DNA of 64,000 bases, taken from positions 1 to 64,000 of the forward strand of contig JANBRJ010000065.1 of assembly GCA_027577595.1 (NCBI GenBank), in the 5' to 3' direction. The notes beneath the pieces are model-generated. The model did not search any database, had not been told where the DNA came from, and worked only from the letters and a program-made list of their open reading frames with translations. Positions 43,072-52,734 of this stretch are shown in pieces. The position numbers were made by a program, and so were the translations under genes. The stretch comes from Coemansia sp. RSA 487. Taxonomy: Eukaryota; Kickxellomycota; Kickxellomycetes; Kickxellales; Kickxellaceae. Position 1 is the stretch's first letter. Each line of letters starts with the position of its first letter.

Positions 43072-43582
43072 TTTTCAAACCTAAAAAATTCGAGGTTAGC
43101 GATTAGTGCTGACAAGGATATGCAAAAGTAAAGCGGAGTGTTTCCTTAAAGCAAAGGAAGGGATGAGTAAGGCTTTATTTAAAATGTAGACAAAGGGAAA
43201 ATCGAGTTGATAGAAAATTGCTGAATTTTAATTTCAACTTTAAATTTGGCTTTCTATTTTGAATCCAGAAACTCTAATACAAACCATATATAAATGGAAA
43301 TTCTGGTGCATTGGGATTAAAAATTGAAAAGCATATCGCAGTTACTATTTTTGGTATCTGTGATTTCTGAAACCATTAGTTGTGATGTCAGCCGTCACCA
43401 TCTGAGGTCTGGTCTGTTGTATCGGATGCAGATATTGGTGCTAGAAGGAGCTGACACCCTTCCAGCAAAGAATAACAGTGTTATAAAAAAGGCTTTTGCT
43501 CGTGCTGCTGAACTATTCCAATGCAATCTATATCACCACCAACAACATCAGCAAATAGCAAAAAGTATTGAGAATAGCAACG
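43072..43582. promoter_or_regulatory. Divergent promoter region between ABCC and the secreted protein gene
   Basis: TATAAAAAAGG at 43482-43492 on the + strand lies 91 bases before the secreted-protein ATG and is a good core promoter. TATATAAA at 43287-43294 can be read on both strands and may serve ABCC. On the - strand CTAAC (43100-43096) and TTTTTTAG (ending 43081) resemble a branch point and 3' splice site 9 bases before the ABCC ATG. An in-frame TGA after that acceptor means any such intron is in the leader. Confidence 0.55.
43482..43492 (+). promoter_or_regulatory. TATA box of the secreted Gly-rich protein gene
   Basis: TATAAAAAAGG lies 91 bases upstream of the ATG at 43583, at the spacing expected for a strongly expressed gene with a short leader. 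Confidence 0.55.
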
Positions 43583-43933
43583 ATGTTCAGCTACACTTCT
43601 GCCATCGCTTTTACTCTTCTTGCACTCTCTGCCGCTCTACTTGCAGCACAGATTGCTGACGCTTCTGCCGAGCCAGTTCCAGCTGCTGCTGGTATTGCTG
43701 CTCCTGCTAACATGCATGTCGCCAAGCGCTGCGGCGGGTGCGGTGGATGGGGCGGTTTCGGTGGTGGCTTTGGCGGCTTTGGCTTCCCGTTTGCTTCCAG
43801 CTTCACCAACGCGCTGAACACCAACAACAACGCTGCGCACTTCAACGACGACACGCTCTTCGTCAACAACAGGGATGGCAATGCAGTCAACAGCAATTTT
43901 AACGCCTTCGCCAACAACAACGTTGTTGTCTAG
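43583..43933 (+). CDS. Small secreted Gly/Asn-rich protein with prepro organisation
   Basis: No family is recognised. The 116-residue product has a clear architecture. Residues 1-25 or so form a signal peptide (FTLLALSAALLAA) with a probable cut near ADASA (25-29). Residues 30-49 are an Ala/Pro-rich propeptide ending in the dibasic pair Lys48-Arg49, a Kex2-type site. The mature part of about 67 residues begins CGGCGGWGGFGGGFGGFGF and continues with an Asn-rich tail ending in NNNVVV. Only two Cys are present (50 and 53). The ATG at 43583 is the first good start; an in-frame TTG further up is not needed. A strong TATA box and Gly-rich composition fit an abundant cell-wall, spore-coat or antimicrobial protein, but this is inference. 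Confidence 0.8.
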   Translation: MFSYTSAIAFTLLALSAALLAAQIADASAEPVPAAAGIAAPANMHVAKRCGGCGGWGGFGGGFGGFGFPFASSFTNALNTNNNAAHFNDDTLFVNNRDGNAVNSNFNAFANNNVVV

Positions 43934-44644
43934 AGAGCTACAACATTATTGCTTTCATAGATTAATGTCGAGTATATAGCATGTCGTTGCCTACAGCTAA
44001 TCTATAGACCTCATTTTCGACACTTTTGAAAGCATGAGCAACGACATATGAATAAAGATATATAGACCCCAAGCGAACCGCCTCTCCCGTATCATTGTTA
44101 ACCCCACATCACTGGGCTCTACACTACATAGCGGAATTTGAGTCTACTCTTTTTTGCTGGATTCAATGTTGGATTCTTGCGCTTAAAGTAAAAAAAAAAA
44201 TTGCAAAAATGTAAACAAACGCGTTATCACACTCTTACGTTTTCTAACTCTTGAAAGAGCCGTAAAACAGAACAAGCTCCTTTGTCGCGTCTCTTTTCCA
44301 TTTTCTTCGTTGATTGGTTCCCCACTCCCCAAAACTGCTTTCCCTTTATAAAGATGCTGACAGAAAGCGCGTGCTATTTTTTTTTCACCTGTGCTGGTGG
44401 AATGTGATTTGTGGGAAACGAAACAGCGAAAATATAAAAGATGCTCGATTTTGTATAAAAAGAGTCAGTCCAAAACCTCACACATGAGATTATTTTTCTG
44501 GTGGGGGTGAAAATACAGGGTTAGCATCTTCCTTTTTCGCATTTCTTCCTCTCTTTTTAATTTTTCTGATCATCCATTTTTAATCTCGTAATATCCGTTT
44601 ATTTATATTTAATCACGATTAAGCGCTAAGCGAAAACAATAATA
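43934..44644. other. Intergenic region between the secreted protein gene and Mot1
   Basis: The first 130 bases look like a 3' UTR with two overlapping inverted repeats and an AATAAA at about 44050. The right part is the Mot1 promoter, with ATATAAAAG (about 44432) and TATAAAAAG (44454-44462) on the + strand followed by T-rich sequence. No further gene is seen. Confidence 0.55.
43957..44047. other. Nested inverted repeats in the 3' UTR of the secreted protein gene
   Basis: ATGTCGTTGC (43981-43990) pairs exactly with GCAACGACAT (44038-44047). ATAGATTA (43957-43964) pairs exactly with TAATCTAT (43998-44005). The two pairs interlock, so both helices together would make a pseudoknot, or they would compete. 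Confidence 0.4.
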
Positions 44645-47600
44645 ATGGCGTCACGGCTGGATAGACTGGTGGCGTTGCTAGATAGCGGAGCCACGCCTTT
44701 GGTGCGGGCGACAGCGGCACGGCAGATCGGGGGGATACAGAAGCAGCACCCGGAGGAGCTATTCCGGCTGTTAGCACGCGTATACGAGTATGTGGGGAGC
44801 AAGAGCTGGGACACGCGTGTGGCAGCGTCGCAGGCCGTTGAAGCGATAATCAAGGAGGTCAGCGACTGGGACCCTAATGGCGATGAGCAAGATGCAGCTG
44901 GCAATGGAAACATCGTCGTTGTCAAAAAGGAAGAGGATATTTCAATGGACGACGACAGCGACATGCTGACGTTTGCACAGTTCAATGTGGACTCAGTGAT
45001 AAAGCATGGAAGGCTGCTGCTTGGATCTGCAGGTCGCGAGTATGACGACGACGAAGCGATGGCCGGACTGGATCCACAGCAGCGGATAGCCGCACAGCGT
45101 GCGCAGATGCGGAAGCGGCTGGGAATAGGAGCACAGTTTTTGGACGAGGATCTCCTGGACGACGTCGACCTAGGTGCTGATGATTTGGCGGCCGTTGGCA
45201 GCAATAGGAGCAACAAGCTACGTGGACGGAAACGCAAATCTGATCCGTCATCTCCACAGCTGCAGCCATCTCCACCATGCAAACGCGAGGCGCCGTCACC
45301 AGTGGAGGAAAGCAGTGGAGCACCTGATATCGATATGAGCAAGCTGAGCGCACGCGAGCGGAATCGGCTGAAGCGCAAGGCGCGGATCGGGGGCAAGAAG
45401 AAAGCCAAGGTCGACCTGGGACCAAAGAAAAGCAACGGTAATGGCAATAGTACAGCACAGTCGTCCGATCCAGAGACTCCTCCGGGTCCGATCCTCAGCA
45501 AGTCGGGGGCAGTAGATGTGACGGAGCAACCCGGCGGCGATTCAATCGTCGTCGAGTCGAAGCGGGCGGACACGCGCGAGGCCCTGTTTGCCATCAGTGA
45601 GGGCACGTGGGCGTTCGAGAGCCTTGTCGAGGTCTTGTGCATCGACCTGTTTGACCCGTCATGGGAGGTGCGGCACGGCGCTGGCATGGCATTGCGCGAG
45701 ATATTCAAGCACCACGGGCATTGCGCAGGCCGCGTGGCCGGCACATCGGTGGTTGAAAACAGTAGGCGCAACCAGCGGTTCCTTGAGGATGTGTGTGTGC
45801 GCCTTATGTGTGTGTTCACGCTGGATCGGTTCGGTGACTTTGTGTCGGACCATGTGGTTGCACCGGTGCGCGAAACGTGTGCACAGACGATGGGCGTTGT
45901 TAGTCAGTTCCTGACGCAGCCGCTATTGGTGGCCACGCAGCAGGCGCTGTTACAGCTGATTGCGCGCGGGGCAGGCAGCACCAGTTCTGCCGAAGAAGAA
46001 GGAGGAGCCACGGTATCGCCGATCTGGGAGGCACGGCACTCGGGATTGTCGGGACTACGGTATATCGTGGCGGTGCGGCGGGACATGGCGCCTCTTCTGG
46101 TGATGGGGACGCTCGATGCTGCACTTGCCGGGCTTCGGGACCACGACGACGACGTGCGGTCTGTATCGGCCGAGGCATTGCTTCCTTTGGTCGATACGAT
46201 GGTGACGTGCCAGCCCACACGGATTCTTGACGTTATCAACGGAGTGTGGGCAGCGCTGACCGATCTGGGCGACGATCTGACTGCATCGGTCGCTAGCATC
46301 ATGGAGCTTCTGGCGCGCCTGTTTTCGCACCCACAGGTCCGTGCCGCGGTCATTGAGGCTGGCAGACATGCACCCGAGCGCTATGCATTTCCCGTTCTTA
46401 TACCGCAGCTGTACCCGTTCTTTCGTCACACAATAGCCAGCGTGCGCAAGGCCACAGTGCAGTCACTTTTGACATTTGCCTCGATGCAGGAAGCTACAAG
46501 GACTGGCGAGGGAGAAAACGAAGCTAGTGCGCTTGTGCCATCGCCGTCGCTATTACAGAACACCACCACCAACACCACCATCACCAACGGCCAGTCTGGT
46601 GATACAGTGCTGTCAGCTTCGTCAGCGGAAGCGGTTCCATGGGCAGACACTGCCTGCTTGCGCCTAGTATTCCAGAATCTAGTGCTTGAGACAAACACCG
46701 AGATCCTCGAGCTTTCTGCGAAACTTTGGGAGGCGCTTCTCCGACAATGCTGCTCCGCAGAAGGCAAAGAGAATGACAAAGAAGGAGGCTGCGTGCAAAA
46801 GTTGTTACCACCGAATGTGATCAGCGCAATGTTCCGACTGGCATCGACGCCGATTGGCGTGCCTCTACCTCAGCGGCTTCTCTACGACTCACGATGCACC
46901 AGCACAAGCGCGGCAGAAACGACGACGATACCGATATCAGCAGCTGGGACCCTGGTGTCATCCAGATACAATGTGGATAAGCCAATGATCCAGCAGGACC
47001 GTGGGCTGATTAGCCGCGAGACCATTATGCGGTGTCGCGTGCAAGCAGCAGCGGCGCTTGGGCTGCTGGCTGCAGCATGGCCAATATCATCCCGTGCTGA
47101 AACACTGGACAGTATCCTGACTGATGCGCTGCGGTCCGGCTGGTCGCTGCAGTGCCAGCTGGCTAGCGTTGTGATTGAGGAGATGGTGATGGCCGAGCGC
47201 ACGGGTCTTTTTGCTGGATCAGCCTTGTGTGAAGCGAACAACAGTGGTTATCCAATGAACACTGGCACTGCCACTCAGCTGGAATCATCCGAATTTGTTG
47301 ACCACTTGCGCGACACGGTAACCGGCGTGCTCAACGGCACTGGGGAGCTTTTACCGCGTTCGATGGTGAAACGCGGCATAGCATACTACGATATGCAGCG
47401 GTCGTTGGCGCACATTCACGCTAACTGTCAAGTGCTCTATGACACATTCAGAAACGACGCCAAGATCCCTGATGCTGCAATTCCCATTCTTCCGCCCCTT
47501 GATTCAACAATGTCTAGCCAAAATGCTGGTAGCGTAGAAGAGATATTTACATTGGTAACGGCCGAACACCTTTGCAGCGACGACGAATTTAACCGTCTCT

Positions 47601-48059
47601 TGGGGCAGGTCAGTGCGCGGGTGCTTACTGCACGCGTGCGGTCGACACTGCTGGAACGGCGACAGCGAGTGCGCGCATCAATCGAGTACTACCAGCAATT
47701 GCAGCAGCAGCTGGATGTGTCGACCAATGCGGCGCTGGCTGGCGCACTGGTGGGTATCGGGAAACTACCAGCTAAGCTCAACGCAGTACTGCGTGCAATC
47801 ATGGCGGCCATCAAGCTGGAGCCGTCGGAACTGCTACAAACACGCGCGGCTCAGGCAGTGGCGCGGCTGGCAGCGCTATGCTATTGTGCGGAGGAGAACA
47901 CCACGCCAAGGAAGGGCCCTGCAGACAAGATGGTCCGCAATTTGGCTACGTTTGTGTGTTCGGACCCATGGACGACGCCTGTGTTTGCGCAGCGTGCGAG
48001 CCAGGAAGAATCTATCCTGATGCTGGAGATGGTACAACGTGAGCAGGCGATGCGCGAGA

Positions 48060-48097
<38 letters not shown>

Positions 48098-51028
48098 CAG
48101 CAACAGCAGCAAGGTGGAAAAGGTGCCAACGGGTCTGCACAGACTGGCGACACCAGCAATGCGCTGATGGCAGCGGCAGCGACAGCAAGCGCACAGGCCA
48201 GCCAGCGAAAGAAACGGCGCGGCAAGGCCGCTGCAGCTGCGGGTTCCGAGTCCGATCAAGTGCCCTCGCAGGGAGACTGCGAGATCCCACTGGTGCAAGC
48301 CTCTGCGTTGGCCGCAGATGAGCACGAGAAGGAGCAGGCGGCGCGACTAATTGTACGAGGTGCCGAGAGCGCAGTGACGGCCATAGCACGGCTGTTCGGC
48401 GCTGGTGTCATGCGCCATGTACCGAAGCTGTGGGAATGCGTGTCCGCACCATTAACCGCCGTCTATGGCCCGGCTGTAGATGCCTCCATTGGCGGCGGCG
48501 GTATGTGCAGCGCCGAGGTACTAGCAGCCGCCGATGCAGCATTTGCCAGCAACAACAACGACAACAGCAGCGCACAATCGGTAATCGATGCGCTACGTGT
48601 GCTACTGGCGCTGTCGCCGGCGCTGGACGCATCGCTGCATCCGTATCTAGTGGGTGCACTGCCGTGGGCAATGAGCGCGCTGGCAAGTCGGTTCTCAGCG
48701 GTGCGGCACATGGCGGCGCGCACATTGGCTGAGATGTGCTTTGTGGTGCGTGCCGAGGCAATGCAAGCGTTTGTGCAAAGCGTACTGCCGTCTCTGGGCG
48801 ACACAACGCAGACGCACCGCAGGCAAGGCGTGGCAGAGGCTATCTACTACATAGTGCAGCGGCTGGGGACGGGCGTGCTTGCGTACGTGCCGTTTCTGAT
48901 GGTGCCAGTGCTGGGGCGTATGAGCGATGGCAACGAGCAGACGCGGCTGGTGTGCACGAACTGCTTTGCGCAGTTGCTGAAGCTGGTGCCGCTGGAGGCC
49001 GACATCCCGGATCCCGATGGACTGACAGCCGAGCTGGTAGAGCGGCGCGAGCATGAGCGCAAGTTCTTGGCTCAGCTGATGGACCCGACCAAGCTGGAGT
49101 CGTTCCGGATCCCCGTAAAGATCAACGCAACGTTGCGCAAGTACCAGCAGGAGGGTGTGGACTGGCTGGCGTTCCTCAACAAGTACGAGCTTCACGGAAT
49201 ACTATGCGACGACATGGGGCTGGGCAAGACACTGCAGACTATTTGCGCCGTCGCGTCAGACCACTTTTTGCGCGCGCAGAAGTTTCATGCGGCGCCCGAG
49301 GGAGCAGCCGCTGACTGCCGGCCGCTTCCCAGCCTGGTGGTGTGTCCGCCAACGCTTATCAGCCACTGGGAGCAGGAGATCTGTCGGTTTTCCGAAAATC
49401 TGCGGCCGCTGTGCTATGCAGGGACGCCGGCCGAGCGGCGGCCGCTGGTAGCGAATATTGCGGCTAACGAAGCCGACGTGGTAATCATGTCGTACGATGT
49501 GGTGCGCAACGACATTGACCTTCTGGCAGCGCAGCATTGGAACTACTGCATCCTGGACGAGGGCCACTGCATCAAGAACGGGCGGACCAAGCTGACGCAG
49601 GCTGTGAAGCGCGTGCGTGCGCGGCGCCGCCTGATCCTGTCGGGGACTCCAGTGCAGAACAACGTCATCGAGCTGTGGTCGCTGTTTGATTTCCTGATGC
49701 CCGGCTTCTTGGGCTCCGAGCGCCAGTTCAACGAAATGTACTCGAAGCCCATCTTGGCGTCGCGTGATGCAAAGCAGATGTCGCATGCGCAGGTTGCTGG
49801 CGACGTTGCGCTCAAGGCGCTGCACAAGCAGGTTCTTCCGTTCCTGCTGCGTCGCATGAAAGAAGACGTGCTCAAGGATCTGCCGCCCAAGATAATCCAG
49901 GACTACTACTGCGAGCTGTCCCCGCTGCAGCGCTTCCTGTACACGGAGTTTGCAAAGTCCGCGGTCACTGGGAATCTGCGCAAATCACTTGGCGTCGAAG
50001 GAGGCGATGCAGACCACCAGGAGGAGAAGACACAAGCTGGCGGCGATAGCAATGGTGGAAAGAAGCAGGTGACACATGTGTTCCAGGCGCTCCAGTACCT
50101 GCGCAAGCTGTGCAACCACCCGGCTCTGGTGCTGTCGCCCAAGCACCCACTGTACGCACAAGTGACCAGCGATCTCGGTGCCCGTGGCGCGGATCTGCAC
50201 TCGCTGGACATTGCACCCAAGATGCAGGCGCTGCGGGACCTGCTGCACCAGTGCGGCATTGGCGTGCAGCGGTCCGTGCTGGCGGAGACCGGCAAAGCCA
50301 ACGCCACGGATATCCTTGACGCCGACGCGGCGACCGACGCGGTCAGTGCCACGCACCGGGTTCTGATCTTCTGCCAGCACAAGGAGATGATCGCGCGGAT
50401 CGAGCAGGATCTGTTTGCGCGCAACATGCCGTCGGTCACCTATATGCGCGTGGACGGCACTGTCGAGGCGCGCAGGCGACAGGAGATCGTCACGCGGTTC
50501 AACTCGGACCCTAGCATCGACTGCCTCCTGCTGACAACGCATGTGGGCGGCCTGGGGCTCAATCTGACGGGAGCCGACACGGTCATTTTCGTCGAGCACG
50601 ACTATAACCCGGCCATGGATCTCCAGGCCATGGACCGTGCGCACCGGCTGGGCCAGACCCGCGTCGTCAACGTGTACCGGCTCATCACGCGCAACACGCT
50701 GGAGGAGAAGATCATGGGACTCCAAGCCTTCAAGCTCCACATGGCCAACACAATCGTTAACCAGCAGAACTCGGGTCTCTCGTCCATGAACACTGACCAG
50801 CTGCTTGATCTGTTCAACGTATCGCCGCCTTCTGGTGCCCGCAGCTCTTCGGCATCGGCGCAGCAACCAGGCGGTGCTTCTGCTGCTGCTTCTGGGAAAT
50901 CAAACGACGCGGGAGGCTCTTCAAAGTCCATCTCCAAGGCTATCGAGGGCCTCGAGGAGCTCTGGGATGCCAGCCAGTACGAGGACGAGTACAATCTGGA
51001 CACCTTTATCTCGTCGCTCCAGCAATAG
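44645..51028 (+). CDS. MOT1: Mot1/BTAF1, TBP-displacing Swi2/Snf2 ATPase
   Basis: Removes TATA-binding protein from DNA using ATP and redistributes it among promoters. The N-terminal HEAT array opens with MASRLDRLVALLDSGATPLV and RATAARQIGGIQKQHPEELF, as in Mot1, and extends to about residue 1450. The C-terminal Snf2 motor has HGILCDDMGLGKTLQT (about 1517), the Mot1-type motif II DEGH (about 1638), LSGTPVQNNVIELWSLFDFL, then the second lobe with VLIFCQHKEMI, THVGGLGLNLTGADTVIF and DRAHRLGQTR (about 1996). The bridge segment ends LEELWDASQYEDEYNLD. 2127 residues is slightly above yeast Mot1, owing to a disordered N-terminal segment and a poly-Gln insert near 1140-1155. The gene is intronless. 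Erg6 follows on the same strand after 380 bases. Confidence 0.97.
48061..48111 (+). repeat. CAG/CAA tract (poly-Gln) inside Mot1
   Basis: About seventeen consecutive Gln codons, CAG first and then mixed CAA, lie between HEAT repeats. Mixed codons suggest moderate stability. Confidence 0.9.
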
Positions 51029-51408
51029 CCTTTTGTGTTTTCAGTTTTAATATTTCAAATAGATTGCCACTGCTGCTTCCACGGACAATCCGAGGCATGC
51101 CATTGTTGTTGGATTATTCGGAAAAGTGGAAAAGGGAAGCTGGCAGATCCTTCAATTTGATTTGTCTGATAGGACAAGACTGCCTTTTTTTTTACATGGG
51201 CTGTGTAAACAGAAAGCTTGTTTATTTTCAGGTGTATCACTCACATTTCTCTTTTTTTTTCTTGCTTGGTCAAGTATAAGAAACCATCGTCCCTCCTCTC
51301 GCTGTCTCTTTCGAACCTTCTCTTTTTTCTTTCTTTTTTCAAATCTTTTCAATATAAGAACGTTTTCCTCCTTTTTCCCCCCCTTCAATAGCCAAGGAAA
51401 CACTGAAA
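51029..51408 (+). promoter_or_regulatory. Intergenic region upstream of Erg6
   Basis: This spans the Mot1 3' flank and the Erg6 promoter. A TATA-like TATAAGAAA lies at about 51276, followed by pyrimidine-rich sequence typical of highly expressed fungal promoters. No sterol-response element could be named with confidence. Confidence 0.4.
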
Positions 51409-52533
51409 ATGTCTAGCTCTACCAGCAACAAAATTCTCGAACCAACGCCCGAGCTATCGCAAGCGCTTCATGAAAAGGTAGTGGACGACCAGTCCTCTGC
51501 CTCGCTTGTTACCAGGCTCCGTGGAAAGAACAAGGAGCTTCAAACGCAATCAGTCAACACGTACCAGCAGTTCTGGAAGGACTCTGACAACAACAACGAG
51601 GACTCGCGTACGACGATGTACAAGACGCTGACCAACACGTACTACAACTTGGCCACCGACTTCTACGAGTACGGGTGGGGCGAGAGCTTCCATTTTGCAC
51701 GTAAAAGCGTAGGCGAGACGCTGCGCGAAAGCATCCGTCGTCACGAACACCATTTGTTTAGCGCTGCCCGTATTACTGCTGATATGAAGGTGCTTGACGT
51801 CGGGTGTGGTGTCGGTGGCCCCGCTCGCGAGTGCATTAGGTATACTGGTGCCCATGTCACGGGACTCAACAACAACGACTATCAGATCCAGCGCGCTCGC
51901 ATTTACGCTGACAAGTACAAGCAGCAAAAGTTCTCAGAGTTCGTTAAGGGCGATTTCATGCATATGCCGTTCAGCGACGCATCGTTTGATGCAGTCTACG
52001 CTATCGAGGCCACTTGCCATGCCCCGGTCCTCAAGGGCGTGTACGCTGAAATGTACCGTGTGCTGAAGCCGGGAGGCTACTTTGCTATCTACGAATGGTG
52101 CTTGACCGACAAGTTCGACGAGAACAACGACCTCCACAGGAAACTGGCCCTCGATATCGAGCATGGCGATGGAATTGCCAAGCTCTTCAACACCCGCGTG
52201 GCGCTGCAGGCTGCAAAGGAAGCTGGCTTCGAAATCCAAGTTGCGTCGGACCTAGCTCATGAAACCCAGGTTGGTAATGAGATCCCATGGTACGCGGATC
52301 TGGACGTTGGCCTCGTCAACTTCAGCGGGCTCCAGGGCTTTGCGCGCTCGCAGGTGGGTCGCGTCTTCACCACCAACGCTGTCAAGCTCCTCGAGAAGGT
52401 CGGCATTGCCCCCGCTGGCACCGTCCAAGTCCAGGAGGTCCTTTCCACCGCCGCCGACGGCCTTGTTGCGGGCGCAAAGAAGGAAATTTTCACCCCCATG
52501 TACTTGATTGTTGGCCGCAAGCCCCTCAACTAA
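51409..52533 (+). CDS. ERG6: Sterol 24-C-methyltransferase
   Basis: S-adenosylmethionine-dependent enzyme that methylates C-24 of zymosterol (or lanosterol) in ergosterol synthesis, located in the ER and lipid droplets. 374 residues match the family. The sterol-binding signature YEYGWGESFHFA is at 87-98. SAM motif I LDVGCGVGGPAR is at 129-140. VTGLNNNDYQIQRA follows, then GDFMHMPFSDASFDAVYAIEATCHAP and LKPGGYFAIYEW in motif III. The C-terminal sterol-SMT domain (PWYADLDVGLVNFSGLQGFA) ends in FTPMYLIVGRKP. No intron is needed. Its presence means 24-alkyl sterols such as ergosterol can be made, which excludes animals and supports a fungal source. It converges on the Fmp27-type gene. Confidence 0.97.
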   Translation: MSSSTSNKILEPTPELSQALHEKVVDDQSSASLVTRLRGKNKELQTQSVNTYQQFWKDSDNNNEDSRTTMYKTLTNTYYNLATDFYEYGWGESFHFARKSVGETLRESIRRHEHHLFSAARITADMKVLDVGCGVGGPARECIRYTGAHVTGLNNNDYQIQRARIYADKYKQQKFSEFVKGDFMHMPFSDASFDAVYAIEATCHAPVLKGVYAEMYRVLKPGGYFAIYEWCLTDKFDENNDLHRKLALDIEHGDGIAKLFNTRVALQAAKEAGFEIQVASDLAHETQVGNEIPWYADLDVGLVNFSGLQGFARSQVGRVFTTNAVKLLEKVGIAPAGTVQVQEVLSTAADGLVAGAKKEIFTPMYLIVGRKPLN

Positions 52534-52734
52534 AAAGTGTCTGTTTTACGTCTTCTCCCCCTATCTCCCTTCTTTTAATTGGTAACAAGCTGTTTCAACA
52601 GTCGGTTTAAACAAAATCACCTATAATAAAAATTTCAACAATTTCGAAAACACTGCCTATATTTCAGGACAAAAGCACGCCGCAGCCAGAAAAAAACTGA
52701 GAATCAAGAAAAAAGAGCAAACTCTACAACTATA

